A stretch of 64,000 nucleotides of DNA from Antedon mediterranea (taxonomy: Eukaryota; Echinodermata; Crinoidea; Comatulida; Antedonidae), in contig NC_092679.1 of NCBI RefSeq assembly GCF_964355755.1, forward strand, positions 9,422,001 to 9,486,000, in the 5' to 3' direction. Positions 22,961 through 34,476 of this stretch are shown piece after piece. Below the pieces are notes generated by a model, which ran no database searches, was not told the DNA's origin, and worked only from the letters and a program-made list of their open reading frames with translations. Each line of letters begins with the position of its first letter. Within the stretch, counting starts at the first letter, position 1. The translations under genes were made by a program, and so were the position numbers.

Positions 22961-25188
22961 AGTTTTTTCGAAAATCACAAAATGGTCTAAAACGTCTACA
23001 AATGCGATTTGAAGCTATTCTAAGCACTTTTGTGTTTTTATGTTAACAAGTTTTTTCGAAAATAACAAAATGGTCTAAAACGTCTGCAAATGCGATTTGA
23101 AGCTATTTTAAGCACTTTGGTGTTTTTGTGTTAACAAGTTTTTCGAAATGCTCAAAATGGTCTAAAACGTTTCCAAATGCGATTTGAAGCTATTCTGTAC
23201 ACTTTGATGTTTTGTGTGAAAATTTTCTGTCGAAATGCTCAAAATGGTCAAAAACGTTTTTAAATACGATATTAAGCTACTTTGTGCTCTTTGATGTTTT
23301 TGTGTGAAATGTTTTATCGAAATGCTCAAAATGGTTTAAAACGGTTTCTAATGTGATTTCAAGCACTTTGATGTTTTTGTGTAACCAAGTTTTTCGAAAA
23401 TCACAAAATTGTCTAAAACGTCTCCAAATGCGATTTGAAGCTATTCTGTACACTTTGGTGTTTTTATGTTAACAAGTTTTTTCGAAAATCACAAAATGGT
23501 CTAAAACGTCTCCAAATGCGATTTAAAGCTATTTTAAGCACTTTTGTGTTTTTGTGTTAACAAGTTTTTCGAAAATCACAAAATGGTCTAAAACGTTTCC
23601 AAATGCGATTTGAAGCTATTCTGTACACTTTGATGTTTTGTGTGAAAATTTTCTTTCGAAATGCTCAAAATGGTCAAAAACGTTTTTAAATACGATATTA
23701 AGCTACTTTGTGCTCTTTGATGTTTTTGTGTGAAATGTTTTATCGAAATGCTCAAAATGGTCTAAAACGGTTTCTAATGTGATTTCAAGCACTTTGATGT
23801 TTTTGTGTAACCAAGTTTTTCGAAAATCACAAAATTGTCTAAAACGTCTCCAAATGCGATTTGAAGCTATTCTGTACACTTTGATGTTTTTATGTTAACA
23901 AGTTTTTCGAAAATCACAAAATGGTCTAAAACGTCTCCAAATGCGATTTGAAGCTATTCTGTACACTTTGATGTTTTTATGTTAACAAGTTTTTCGAAAA
24001 TCACAAAATGGTCTAAAACGTCTCTAAATGCGATTTGAAGCTTTTCTGTACACTTTGATGTTTTTATGTTAACAACTTTTTTCGAAAATCACAAAATGGT
24101 CTAAAACGTCTACAAATGCGATTTGAAGCTATTCTAAGCACTTTTGTGTTTTTATGTTAACACGTTTTTTCGAAAATAACAAAATGGTCTAAAACGTCTG
24201 CAAATGCGATTTGAAGCTATTTTAAGCACTTTGGTGTTTTTGTGTTAACAAGTTTTTCGAAATGCTCAAAATGGTCTAAAACGTTTCCAAATGCGATTTG
24301 AAGCTATTCTGTACACTTTGATGTTTTGTGTGAAAATTTTCTGTCGAAATGCTCAAAATGGTCAAAAACGTTTTTAAATACGATATTAAGCTACTTTGTG
24401 CTCTTTGATGTTTTTGTGTGAAATGTTTTATCGAAATGCTCAAAATGGTTTAAAACGGTTTCTAATGTGATTTCAAGCACTTTGATGTTTTTGTGTAACC
24501 AAGTTTTTCGAAAATCACAAAATTGTCTAAAACGTCTCCAAATGCGATTTGAAGCTATTCTGTACACTTTGGTGTTTTTATGTTAACAAGTTTTTTCGAA
24601 AATCACAAAATGGTCTAAAACGTCTCCAAATGCGATTTAAAGCTATTTTAAGCACTTTTGTGTTTTTGTGTTAACAAGTTTTTCGAAAATCACAAAATGG
24701 TCTAAAACGTTTCCAAATGCGATTTGAAGCTATTCTGTACACTTTGATGTTTTGTGTGAAAATTTTCTTTCGAAATGCTCAAAATGGTCAAAAACGTTTT
24801 TAAATACGATATTAAGCTACTTTGTGCTCTTTGATGTTTTTGTGTGAAATGTTTTATCGAAATGCTCAAAATGGTCTAAAACGGTTTCTAATGTGATTTC
24901 AAGCACTTTGATGTTTTTGTGTAACCAAGTTTTTCGAAAATCACAAAATTGTCTAAAACGTCTCCAAATGCGATTTGAAGCTATTCTGTACACTTTGATG
25001 TTTTTATGTTAACAAGTTTTTCGAAAATCACAAAATGGTCTAAAACGTCTCCAAATGCGATTTGAAGCTATTCTGTACACTTTGATGTTTTTATGTTAAC
25101 AAGTTTTTCGAAAATCACAAAATGGTCTAAAACGTCTCTAAATGCGATTTGAAGCTTTTCTGTACACTTTGATGTTTTTATGTTAACA
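22961..25188 (+). repeat. 1,114-bp tandem duplication
   Basis: Copies at about 22961-24074 and 24075-25188 share rare variants found nowhere else that I saw: CGAAAATAAC (near 23057 and 24171) and TGGTTTAAAACGG (near 23331 and 24445). Each has two block A copies (23256/23682 and 24370/24796). One difference is TTAACAAG against TTAACACG near 24163. The 600-bp duplication overlaps its second copy and so is the later event. Confidence 0.87.
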
Positions 25189-25772
25189 AGTTTTTTCGAA
25201 AATCACAAAATGGTCTAAAACGTCTCCAAATGCGATTTAAAGCTATTTTAAGCACTTTTGTGTTTTTGTGTTAACAAGTTTTTCGAAAATCACAAAATGG
25301 TCTAAAACGTTTCCAAATGCGATTTGAAGCTATTCTGTACACTTTGATGTTTTGTGTGAAAATTTTCTTTCGAAATGCTCAAAATGGTCAAAAACGTTTT
25401 TAAATACGATATTAAGCTACTTTGTGCTCTTTGATGTTTTTGTGTGAAATGTTTTATCGAAATGCTCAAAATGGTCTAAAACGGTTTCTAATGTGATTTC
25501 AAGCACTTTGATGTTTTTGTGTAACCAAGTTTTTCGAAAATCACAAAATTGTCTAAAACGTCTCCAAATGCGATTTGAAGCTATTCTGTACACTTTGATG
25601 TTTTTATGTTAACAAGTTTTTCGAAAATCACAAAATGGTCTAAAACGTCTCCAAATGCGATTTGAAGCTATTCTGTACACTTTGATGTTTTTATGTTAAC
25701 AAGTTTTTCGAAAATCACAAAATGGTCTAAAACGTCTCTAAATGCGATTTGAAGCTTTTCTGTACACTTTGA
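24573..25772 (+). repeat. 600-bp perfect tandem duplication
   Basis: Sequence from about 24573 to 25172 repeats at 25173-25772 with no difference that I could find line by line. Each half contains one block A (anchors 24796 and 25396). The copies diverge after about 25188 against 25788 (TTAACAAG against TTAACAAC) and before about 24573. Lack of any mutation makes this one of the youngest rearrangements in the window, or an assembly duplication. Confidence 0.88.
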
Positions 25773-27008
25773 TGTTTTTATGTTAACAACTTTTTTCGAA
25801 AATCACAAAATGGTCTAAAATGTCTCCAAATGCGATTTGAAGCTATTCTAAGCACTTTGATGTTTTTATGTTACCAAGTTTTTTCGAAAATCACAAAATG
25901 GTCTAAAATGTCTCCAATAGCGATTTTAAGCTATTCTGTACACTTTGATGTTTTTATGTTAACAAGTTTTTCGAAAATCACAAAATGGTCTAAAACGTCT
26001 CCAAATGCGATTTTAAGCTATTCTAAGCACTTTGGTGTTTTTATGTTAACAAGTTTTTTTGAAAATCACAAAATGGTCTAAAACGTCTCTAAATGCGATT
26101 TGAAGCTTTTCTGTACACTTTGATGTTTTTATGTTAACAACTTTTTTCGAAAATCACAAAATGGTCTAAAATGTCTCCAAATGCGATTTGAAGCTATTCT
26201 AAGCACTTTGGTGTTTTTATGGAAACAATTTTTTTCGAAAATCACAAAATGGTCTAAAACGTCTCCAATAGCGATTTGAAGCTTTTCTGTACACTTTGGT
26301 GTTTTTATGTTAACAAGTTTTTTCGAAAATCACAAAATGGTCTAAAACGTCTCCAAATGCGATTTGAAGCTAATCTGTACACTTTGATGTTTTTATGTTA
26401 ACAAGTTTTTTCGAAGATCACAAAATGGTCTAAAACGTCTACAAATGCAATTTGAAGCTATTCTAAGCACTTTTGTGTTTTTATGTTAACAAGTTTTTTC
26501 GAAAATCACAAAATGGTCTAAAACGTCTGCAAATGCGATTTTAAACTATTCTTAGCACATTGGTGTTTTTATTTAAACAAATTTTTTCGAAACTCACAAA
26601 ATGGTCTAAAACGTCTCCAAATGCGATTTGAAGCTATTTTAAGCACTTTGGTGTTTTTGTGTTAACAAGTTTTTCGAAATGCTCAAAATGGTCTAAAACG
26701 TTTTTAAACACGATATTAAGCTATTTTGTGCTCTTTGGTGTTTTTTTGTGAAAAGTTTTAGCAAAATGCTCAAAATGGTCTAAAACGATTTCTAATGTGA
26801 TTTTAAGCACTTTGATGTTTTTATGTTAACTAGTTTTTTCGAAAATCACAAAATGGTCTAAAACGTCTCCAAATGCGATTTGAAGCTATTTTAAGCACTT
26901 AAGTGCTTTTGTGTAACCAAGTTTTTTTGAAAATCACAAAAGGGTCTAAAATGTCTCCAAATGTGATTTGAAGCTATTTTAAGCACTTTGGTGTTTTTGT
27001 GTTAACAA

Positions 27009-30000
27009 GTTTTTCGGAAATCACAAAATTGTCTAAAACGTCTCCAAATGCGATTTGAAGCTATTCTGTACACTTTGATGTTTTTATGTTAACAAGTTTT
27101 TTAGAAAATCACAAAATGGTCTAAAACATCTCCAAATGCGATTTAAAGCTATTTTAAGCACTTTGGTGTTTTTATGTTAACAAGTTTTTTCGAAAATCAC
27201 AAAATGGTCTAAAACGTCTCCAAATGCGATTTGAAGCTATTTTAAGCACTTTGGTGTTTTTGTGTTAACAAGTTTTTCGAAATGCTCAAAATGGTCTAAA
27301 ACGTTTCCAAATGCGATTTGAAGCTATTCTGTACACTTTGATGTTTTGTGTGAAAATTTTCTGTCGAAATGCTCAAAATGGTCAAAAACGTTTTTAAATA
27401 CGATATTAAGCTACTTTGTGCTCTTTGATGTTTTTGTGTGAAATGTTTTATCGAAATGCTCAAAATGGTCTAAAACGGTTTCTAATGTGATTTCAAGCAC
27501 TTTGATGTTTTTGTGTAACCAAGTTTTTCGAAAATCACAAAATTGTCTAAAACGTCTCCAAATGCGATTTGAAGCTATTCTGTACTCTTTGATGTTTTTA
27601 TGTTAACAAGTTTTTCGAAAATCACAAAATGGTCTAAAACGTCTCCAAATGCGATTTTAAGCTATTCTAAGCACTTTGGTGTTTTTATGTTAACAAGTTT
27701 TTTTGAAATCACAAAATGGTCTAAAACGTCTCTAAATGAGATTTGAAGCTTTTCTGTACATTTTGATGTTTTTATGTTAACAAGTTTTTTCGAAAATCAC
27801 AAAATGGTCTAAAATGTCTCCAAATGCGATTTGAAGCTATTCTAAGCACTTTGGTGTTTTTATGGAAACAATTTTTTTCGAAAATCACAAAATGGTCTAA
27901 AACGTCTCCAAATGTGATTTGAAGCTATTCTGTACACTTTGATGTTTTTATGTTAGCAAGTTTTTTCGAAAATCACAAAATGGTCTAAAACGTCTACAAA
28001 TGCGATTTGAAGCTAATCTGTACACTTTGATGTTTTTATGTTAACAAGTTTTTTCGAAAATCACAAAAGGGTCTAAAATGTCTGTAAATGCGATTTGAAG
28101 CTATTTAAAGCACTTTGGTGTTTTTAGGTTAACAAGTTTTTTCGAAAATCACAAAAGGGTCTAAAATGTCTGTAAATGCGATTTGAAGCTATTTAAAGCA
28201 CTTTGGTGTTTTTAGGTTAACAAGTTTTTTCGAAAATCACAAAATGGTCTAAAACGTCTACAAATGCGATTTGAAGCTATTCTAAGCACTTTTGTGTTTT
28301 TATGTTAACAAGTTTTTTCGAAAATCACAAAATGGTCTAAAATGTCTCCAAATGCGATTTGAAGCTATTCTAAGCACTTTGGTGTTTTTATGGAAACAAT
28401 TTTTTTCGAAAATCACAAAATGGTCTAAAACGTCTCCAAATGTGATTTGAAGCTATTCTGTACACTTTGATGTTTTTATGTTAGCAAGTTTTTTCGAAAA
28501 TCACAAAATGGTCTAAAACGTCTACAAATGCGATTTGTAGCTAATCTGTACACTTTGATGTTTTTATGTTAACAAGTTTTTTCGAAAATCACAAAAGGGT
28601 CTAAAATGTCTGTAAATGCGATTTGAAGCTATTTAAAGCACTTTGGTGTTTTTAGATTAACAAGTTTTTTCGAAAATCACAAAATGGTCTAAAACGTCTA
28701 CAAATGCGATTTGAAGCTATTCTAAGCACTTTTGTGTTTTTATGTTAACAAGTTTTTTCGAAAATCACAAAATGGTCTAAAACGTCTCCAAATGCGATTT
28801 GAAGCTATTTTAAGCACTTTGGTGTTTTTGTGTTAACAAGTTTTTCGAAAATCACAAAATGGTCTAAAACGTTTCCAAATGCGATTTGAAGCTATTCTGT
28901 ACACTTTGATGTTTTGTGTGAAAATTTTCTTTCGAAATGCTCAAAATGGTCAAAAACGTTTTTAAATACGATATTAAGCTACTTTGTGCTCTTTGATGTT
29001 TTTGTGTGAAATGTTTTATCGAAATGCTCAAAATGGTCTAAAACGGTTTCTAATGTGATTTCAAGCACTTTGATGTTTTTGTGTAACCAAGTTTTTCGAA
29101 AATCACAAAATTGTCTAAAACGTCTCCAAATGCGATTTGAAGCTATTCTGTACACTTTGATGTTTTTATGTTAACAAGTTTTTCGAAAATCACAAAATGG
29201 TCTAAAACGTCTCCAAATGCGATTTGAAGCTATTCTGTACACTTTGATGTTTTTATGTTAACAAGTTTTTCGAAAATCACAAAATGGTCTAAAACGTCTC
29301 TAAATGCGATTTGAAGCTTTTCTGTACACTTTAATGTTTTTATGTTAACTTTTTTCGAAAATCACAAAATGGTCTAAATTTTCTCCAAATGCGATTTGAA
29401 GCTATTCTAAGCACTTTGATGTTTTTATGTTAACAAGTTTTTTCGAAAATCACAAAATGGTCTAAAACGTCTCCAATAGCGATTTTAAGCTATTCTGTAC
29501 ACTTTGATGTTTTTATGTTAACAAGTTTTTCGAAAATCACAAAATGGTCTAAAATGCGATTTTAAGCTATTCTAAGCACTTTGGTGTTTTTATGTTAACA
29601 AGTTTTTTTGAAAATCACAAAATGGTCTAAAACGTCTCTAAATGCGATTTGAAGCTTTTCTGTACACTTTGATGTTTTTATGTTAACAACTTTTTTCGAA
29701 AATCACAAAATGGTCTAAAATGTCTCCAAATGCGATTTGAAGCTATTCTAAGCACTTTGGTGTTTTTATGGAAACAATTTTTTTCGAAAATCACAAAATG
29801 GTCTAAAACGTCTCCAATAGCGATTTGAAGCTTTTCTGTACACTTTGGTGTTTTTATGTTAACAAGTTTTTTCGAAAATCACAAAATGGTCTAAAACGTC
29901 TCCAAATGCGATTTGAAGCTAATCTGTACACTTTGATGTTTTTATGTTAACAAGTTTTTTCGAAAATCACAAAATGGTCTAAAACGTTTCAAAATGCGAT

Positions 30001-30734
30001 TTGAAGCTTTTCTTTACACTTTGGTGTTTTTATGTTAACAAGTTTTTTCGAAAATCACAAAATGGTCTAAAACGTCTCCAAATGCGATTTGAAGCTATTC
30101 TGTACACTTTGATGTTTTTATGTTAACAAGTTTTTTCGAAGATCACAAAATTGTCTAAAACGTCTACAAATGCAATTTGAAGCTATTCTAAACACTTTTG
30201 TGTTTTTATGTTAACAAGTTTTTTTCGAAAATCACAAAATGGTCTAAAACGTCTGCAAATGCGATTTTAAACTATTCTTAGCACATTGGTGTTTTTATTT
30301 AAACAAATTTATTCGAAACTCACAAAATGGTCTAAAACGTCTCCAAATGCGATTTGAAGCTATTTTAAGCACTTTGGTGTTTTTGTGTTAACAAGTTTTT
30401 CGAAATGCTCAAAATGGTCTAAAACGTTTTTAAACACGATATTAAGCTATTTTGTGCTCTTTGATGTTTTTTTGTGAAAAGTTTTAGCAAAATGCTCAAA
30501 ATGGTCTAAAACGATTTCTAATGTGATTTTAAGCACTTTGATGTTTTTATGTTAACTAGTTTTTTCGAAAATCACAAAATGGTCTAAAACGTCTCCAAAT
30601 GCGATTTGAAGCTATTTTAAGCACTTAGGTGCTTTTGTGTAACCAAGTTTTTTTGAAAATCACAAAAGGGTCTAAAATGTCTCCAAATGTGATTTGAAGC
30701 TATTTTAAGCACTTTGGTGTTTTTGTGTTAACAA
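27009..30734 (+). repeat. Register segment 5: ~3.7-kb unit, twin of 2259-5984
   Basis: At 3726 bp it equals its twin in length. Scattered single-base differences are visible, such as CAAATTTATTCG near 30310 against CAAATTTTTTCG near 5550, and GAAATGC against GAAATTC near 28938 and 4188. The 10-bp deletion near 29553 is shared with 4803, so it is older than the duplication. Confidence 0.9.
27804..28771 (+). repeat. 440-bp, 5-monomer higher-order repeat, 2 copies (first has 6 monomers)
   Basis: This array is the counterpart of 3054-4021, exactly 24,750 bp away, including the doubled AAAGGG/CTGTAAATG monomer, the GATTTGTAGC change and the TTAGATTAAC end copy. The doubled monomer therefore predates the long segmental duplication. 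Confidence 0.9.
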
Positions 30735-33700
30735 GTTTTTCGGAAATCACAAAATTGTCTAAAACGTCTCCAAATGCGATTTGAAGCTATTCTGTACACT
30801 TTGATGTTTTTATGTTAACAAGTTTTTTAGAAAATCACAAAATGGTCTAAAACATCTCCAAATGCGATTTAAAGCTATTTTAAGCACTTTGGTGTTTTTA
30901 TGTTAACAAGTTTTTTCGAAAATCACAAAATGGTCTAAAACGTCTCCAAATGCGATTTGAAGCTATTTTAAGCACTTTGGTGTTTTTGTGTTAACAAGTT
31001 TTTCGAAATGCTCAAAATGGTCTAAAACGTTTCCAAATGCGATTTGAAGCTATTCTGTACACTTTGATGTTTTGTGTGAAAATTTTCTGTCGAAATGCTC
31101 AAAATGGTCAAAAACGTTTTTAATTACGATATTAAGCTACTTTGTGCTCTTTGATGTTTTTGTGTGAAATGTTTTATCGAAATGCTGAAAATGGTCTAAA
31201 ACGGTTTCTAATGTGATTTCAAGCACTTTGATGTTTTTGTGTAACCAAGTTTTTCGAAAATCACAAAATTGTCTAAAACGTCTCCAAATGCGATTTGAAG
31301 CTATTCTGTACTCTTTGATTTTTTTATTTTAACAAGTTTTTCGAAAATCACAAAATGGTCTAAAACGTCTCCAAATGCGATTTTAAGCTATTCTAAGCAC
31401 TTTGGTGTTTTTATGTTAACAAGTTTTTTTGAAAATCACAAAATGGTCTAAAACGTCTCTAAATGAGATTTGAAGCTTTTCTGTACACTTTGATGTTTTT
31501 ATGTTAACAAGTTTTTTCGAAAATCACAAAATGGTCTAAAATGTCTCCAAATGCGATTTGAAGCTATTCTAAGCACTTTGGTGTTTTTATGGAAACAATT
31601 TTTTTCGAAAATCACAAAATGGTCTAAAACGTCTCCAAATGTGATTTGAAGCTATTCTGTACACTTTGATGTTTTTATGTTAACAAGTTTTTTCGAAAAT
31701 CACAAAATGGTCTAAAACGTCTACAAATGCGATTTGAAGCTATACTGTACACTTTGATGCTTTTATGTTAACAAGTTTTTTCGAAAATCACAAAATGGTC
31801 TAAAACGTTTCCAAATGCGATTTGAAGCTATTCTGTACACTTTGATGTTTTGTGTGAAAATTTTCTGTCGAAATGCTCAAAATGGTCAAAAACGTTTTTA
31901 AATACGATATTAAGCTACTTTGTGCTCTTTGATGTTTTTGTGTGAAATGTTTTATCGAAATGCTCAAAATGGTCTAAAACGGTTTCTAATGTGATTTCAA
32001 GCACTTTGATGTTTTTGTGTAACCAAGTTTTTCGAAAATCACAAAATTGTCTAAAACGTCTCCAAATGAGATTTGAAGCTATTCTGTACACTTTGATGTT
32101 TTTATGTTAACAAGTTTTTCGAAAATCACAAAATGGTCTAAAACGTCTCTAAATGAGATTTGAAGCTTTTCTGTACATTTTGATGTTTTTATGTTAACAA
32201 GTTTTTTCGAAAATCACAAAATGGTCTAAAATGTCTCCAAATGCGATTTGAAGCTATTCTAAGCACTTTGGTGTTTTTATGGAAACAATTTTTTTCGAAA
32301 ATCACAAAATGGTCTAAAACGTCTCCAAATGTGATTTGAAGCTATTCTGTACACTTTGATGTTTTTATGTTAGCAAGTTTTTTCGAAAATCACAAAATGG
32401 TCTAAAACGTCTACAAATGCGATTTGAAGCTAATCTGTACACTTTGATGTTTTTATGTTAACAAGTTTTTTCGAAAATCACAAAAGGGTCTAAAATGTCT
32501 GTAAATGCGATTTGAAGCTATTTAAAGCACTTTGGTGTTTTTAGGTTAACAAGTTTTTTCGAAAATCACAAAATGGTCTAAAACGTCTACAAATGCGATT
32601 TGAAGCTATTCTAAGCACTTTTGTGTTTTTATGTTAACAAGTTTTTTCGAAAATCACAAAATGGTCTAAAATGTCTCCAAATGCGATTTGAAGCTATTCT
32701 AAGCACTTTGGTGTTTTTATGGAAACAATTTTTTTCGAAAATCACAAAATGGTCTAAAACGTCTCCAAATGTGATTTGAAGCTATTCTGTACACTTTGAT
32801 GTTTTTATGTTAGCAAGTTTTTTCGAAAATCACAAAATGGTCTAAAACGTCTACAAATGCGATTTGAAGCTAATCTGTACACTTTGATGTTTTTATGTTA
32901 ACAAGTTTTTTCGAAAATCACAAAAGGGTCTAAAATGTCTGTAAATGCGATTTGAAGCTATTTAAAGCACTTTGGTGTTTTTAGGTTAACAAGTTTTTTC
33001 GAAAATCACAAAATGGTCTAAAACGTCTACAAATGCGATTTGAAGCTATTCTAAGCACTTTTGTGTTTTTATGTTAACAAGTTTTTTCGAAAATCACAAA
33101 ATGGTCTAAAATGTCTCCAAATGCGATTTGAAGCTATTCTAAGCACTTTGGTGTTTTTATGGAAACAATTTTTTTCGAAAATCACAAAATGGTCTAAAAC
33201 GTCTCCAAATGTGATTTGAAGCTATTCTGTACACTTTGATGTTTTTATGTTAGCAAGTTTTTTCGAAAATCACAAAATGGTCTAAAACGTCTACAAATGC
33301 GATTTGAAGCTAATCTGTACACTTTGATGTTTTTATGTTAACAAGTTTTTTCGAAAATCACAAAAGGGTCTAAAATGTCTGTAAATGCGATTTGAAGCTA
33401 TTTAAAGCACTTTGGTGTTTTTAGATTAACAAGTTTTTTCGAAAATCACAAAATGGTCTAAAACGTCTACAAATGCGATTTGAAGCTATTCTAAGCACTT
33501 TTGTGTTTTTATGTTAACAAGTTTTTTCGAAAATCACAAAATGGTCTAAAACGTCTCCAAATGCGATTTGAAGCTATTTTAAGCACTTTGGTGTTTTTAT
33601 GTTACCAAGTTTTTTCGAAAATCACAAAATGGTCTAAAATGTCTCTAATAGCGATTTTAAGCTATTCTGTACACTTTGATGTTTTTATGTTAACAAGTTT

Positions 33701-34476
33701 TTTCGAAAATCACAAAATGGTCTAAAACGTTTCCAAATGCGATTTGAAGCTTTTCTTTACACTTTGGTGTTTTTATGTTAACAAGTTTTTTCGAAAATCA
33801 CAAAATGGTCTAAAACGTCTCCAAATGCGATTTGAAGCTATTCTGTACACTTTGATGTTTTTATGTTAACAAGTTTTTTCGAAGATCACAAAATGGTCTA
33901 AAACGTCTACAAATGCAATTTGAAGCTATTCTAAGCACTTTTGTGTTTTTATGTTAACAAGTTTTTTCGAAAATCACAAAATGGTCTAAAACGTCTGCAA
34001 ATGCGATTTTAAACTATTCTTAGCACATTGGTGTTTTTATTTAAACAAATTTTTTCGAAACTCACAAAATGGTCTAAAACGTCTCCAAATGCGATTTGAA
34101 GCTATTTTAAGCACTTTGGTGTTTTTGTGTTAACAAGTTTTTCGAAATGCTCAAAATGGTCTAAAACGTTTTTAAACACGATATTAAGCTATTTTGTGCT
34201 CTTTGGTGTTTTTTTGTGAAAAGTTTTAGCAAAATGCTCAAAATGGTCTAAAACGATTTCTAATGTGATTTTAAGCACTTTGATGTTTTTATGTTAACTA
34301 GTTTTTTCGAAAATCACAAAATGGTCTAAAACGTCTCCAAATGCGATTTGAAGCTATTTTAAGCACTTAGGTGCTTTTGTGTAACCAAGTTTTTTAGAAA
34401 ATCACAAAAGGGTCTAAAATGTCTCCAAATGTGATTTGAAGCTATTTTAAGCACTTTGGTGTTTTTGTGTTAACAA
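30735..34476 (+). repeat. Register segment 6: ~3.7-kb unit (3742 bp)
   Basis: It matches 5985 onward up to about 32145. It then switches, inside a monomer, to the 5-monomer higher-order repeat (three copies, 32221-33540), and returns to the common end-of-unit monomers and block B near 34224. Block A copies are at 31116 and 31894. It carries TTTTTAATTACG in block A near 31120, where other copies have TTTTTAAATACG. Confidence 0.87.
32221..33540 (+). repeat. 440-bp, 5-monomer higher-order repeat, 3 copies
   Basis: Three tandem copies (32221-32660, 32661-33100, 33101-33540) are each exactly 440 bp. The first two end monomer 4 with TTAGGTTAAC and the third with TTAGATTAAC. This is the longest run of the unit in the window. 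By eye the copies appear nearly identical, so the third copy was probably gained recently by unequal exchange or slippage. Confidence 0.9.

Larger units (their letters stand above)
9710..27008 (+). repeat. Register segment 4: 17.3-kb scrambled mosaic
   Basis: No intact CGGAAATC marker occurs for 17.3 kb. Related markers at 15612, 19241 and 20621 read CGAAAATC instead. The tract is built from overlapping local duplications (2,254-bp, 5,009-bp, 4,052-bp, 1,114-bp and 600-bp spacings), with 15 block A copies at irregular intervals of roughly 425-2250 bp. It also contains the disrupted block B near 18880. I read it as a zone of intense unequal exchange. Confidence 0.8.
25812..32145 (+). repeat. 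Long segmental duplication, copy 2 (~6.3 kb)
   Basis: This is the partner of 1062-7395. It starts right after the youngest local duplications (up to about 25789). The right end is inside a monomer near 32145, where the sequence changes to the CTCTAAATGAGATT type. No indel was found between the copies over 6.3 kb, unlike the other large pairs, suggesting a fairly recent event. Confidence 0.88.
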
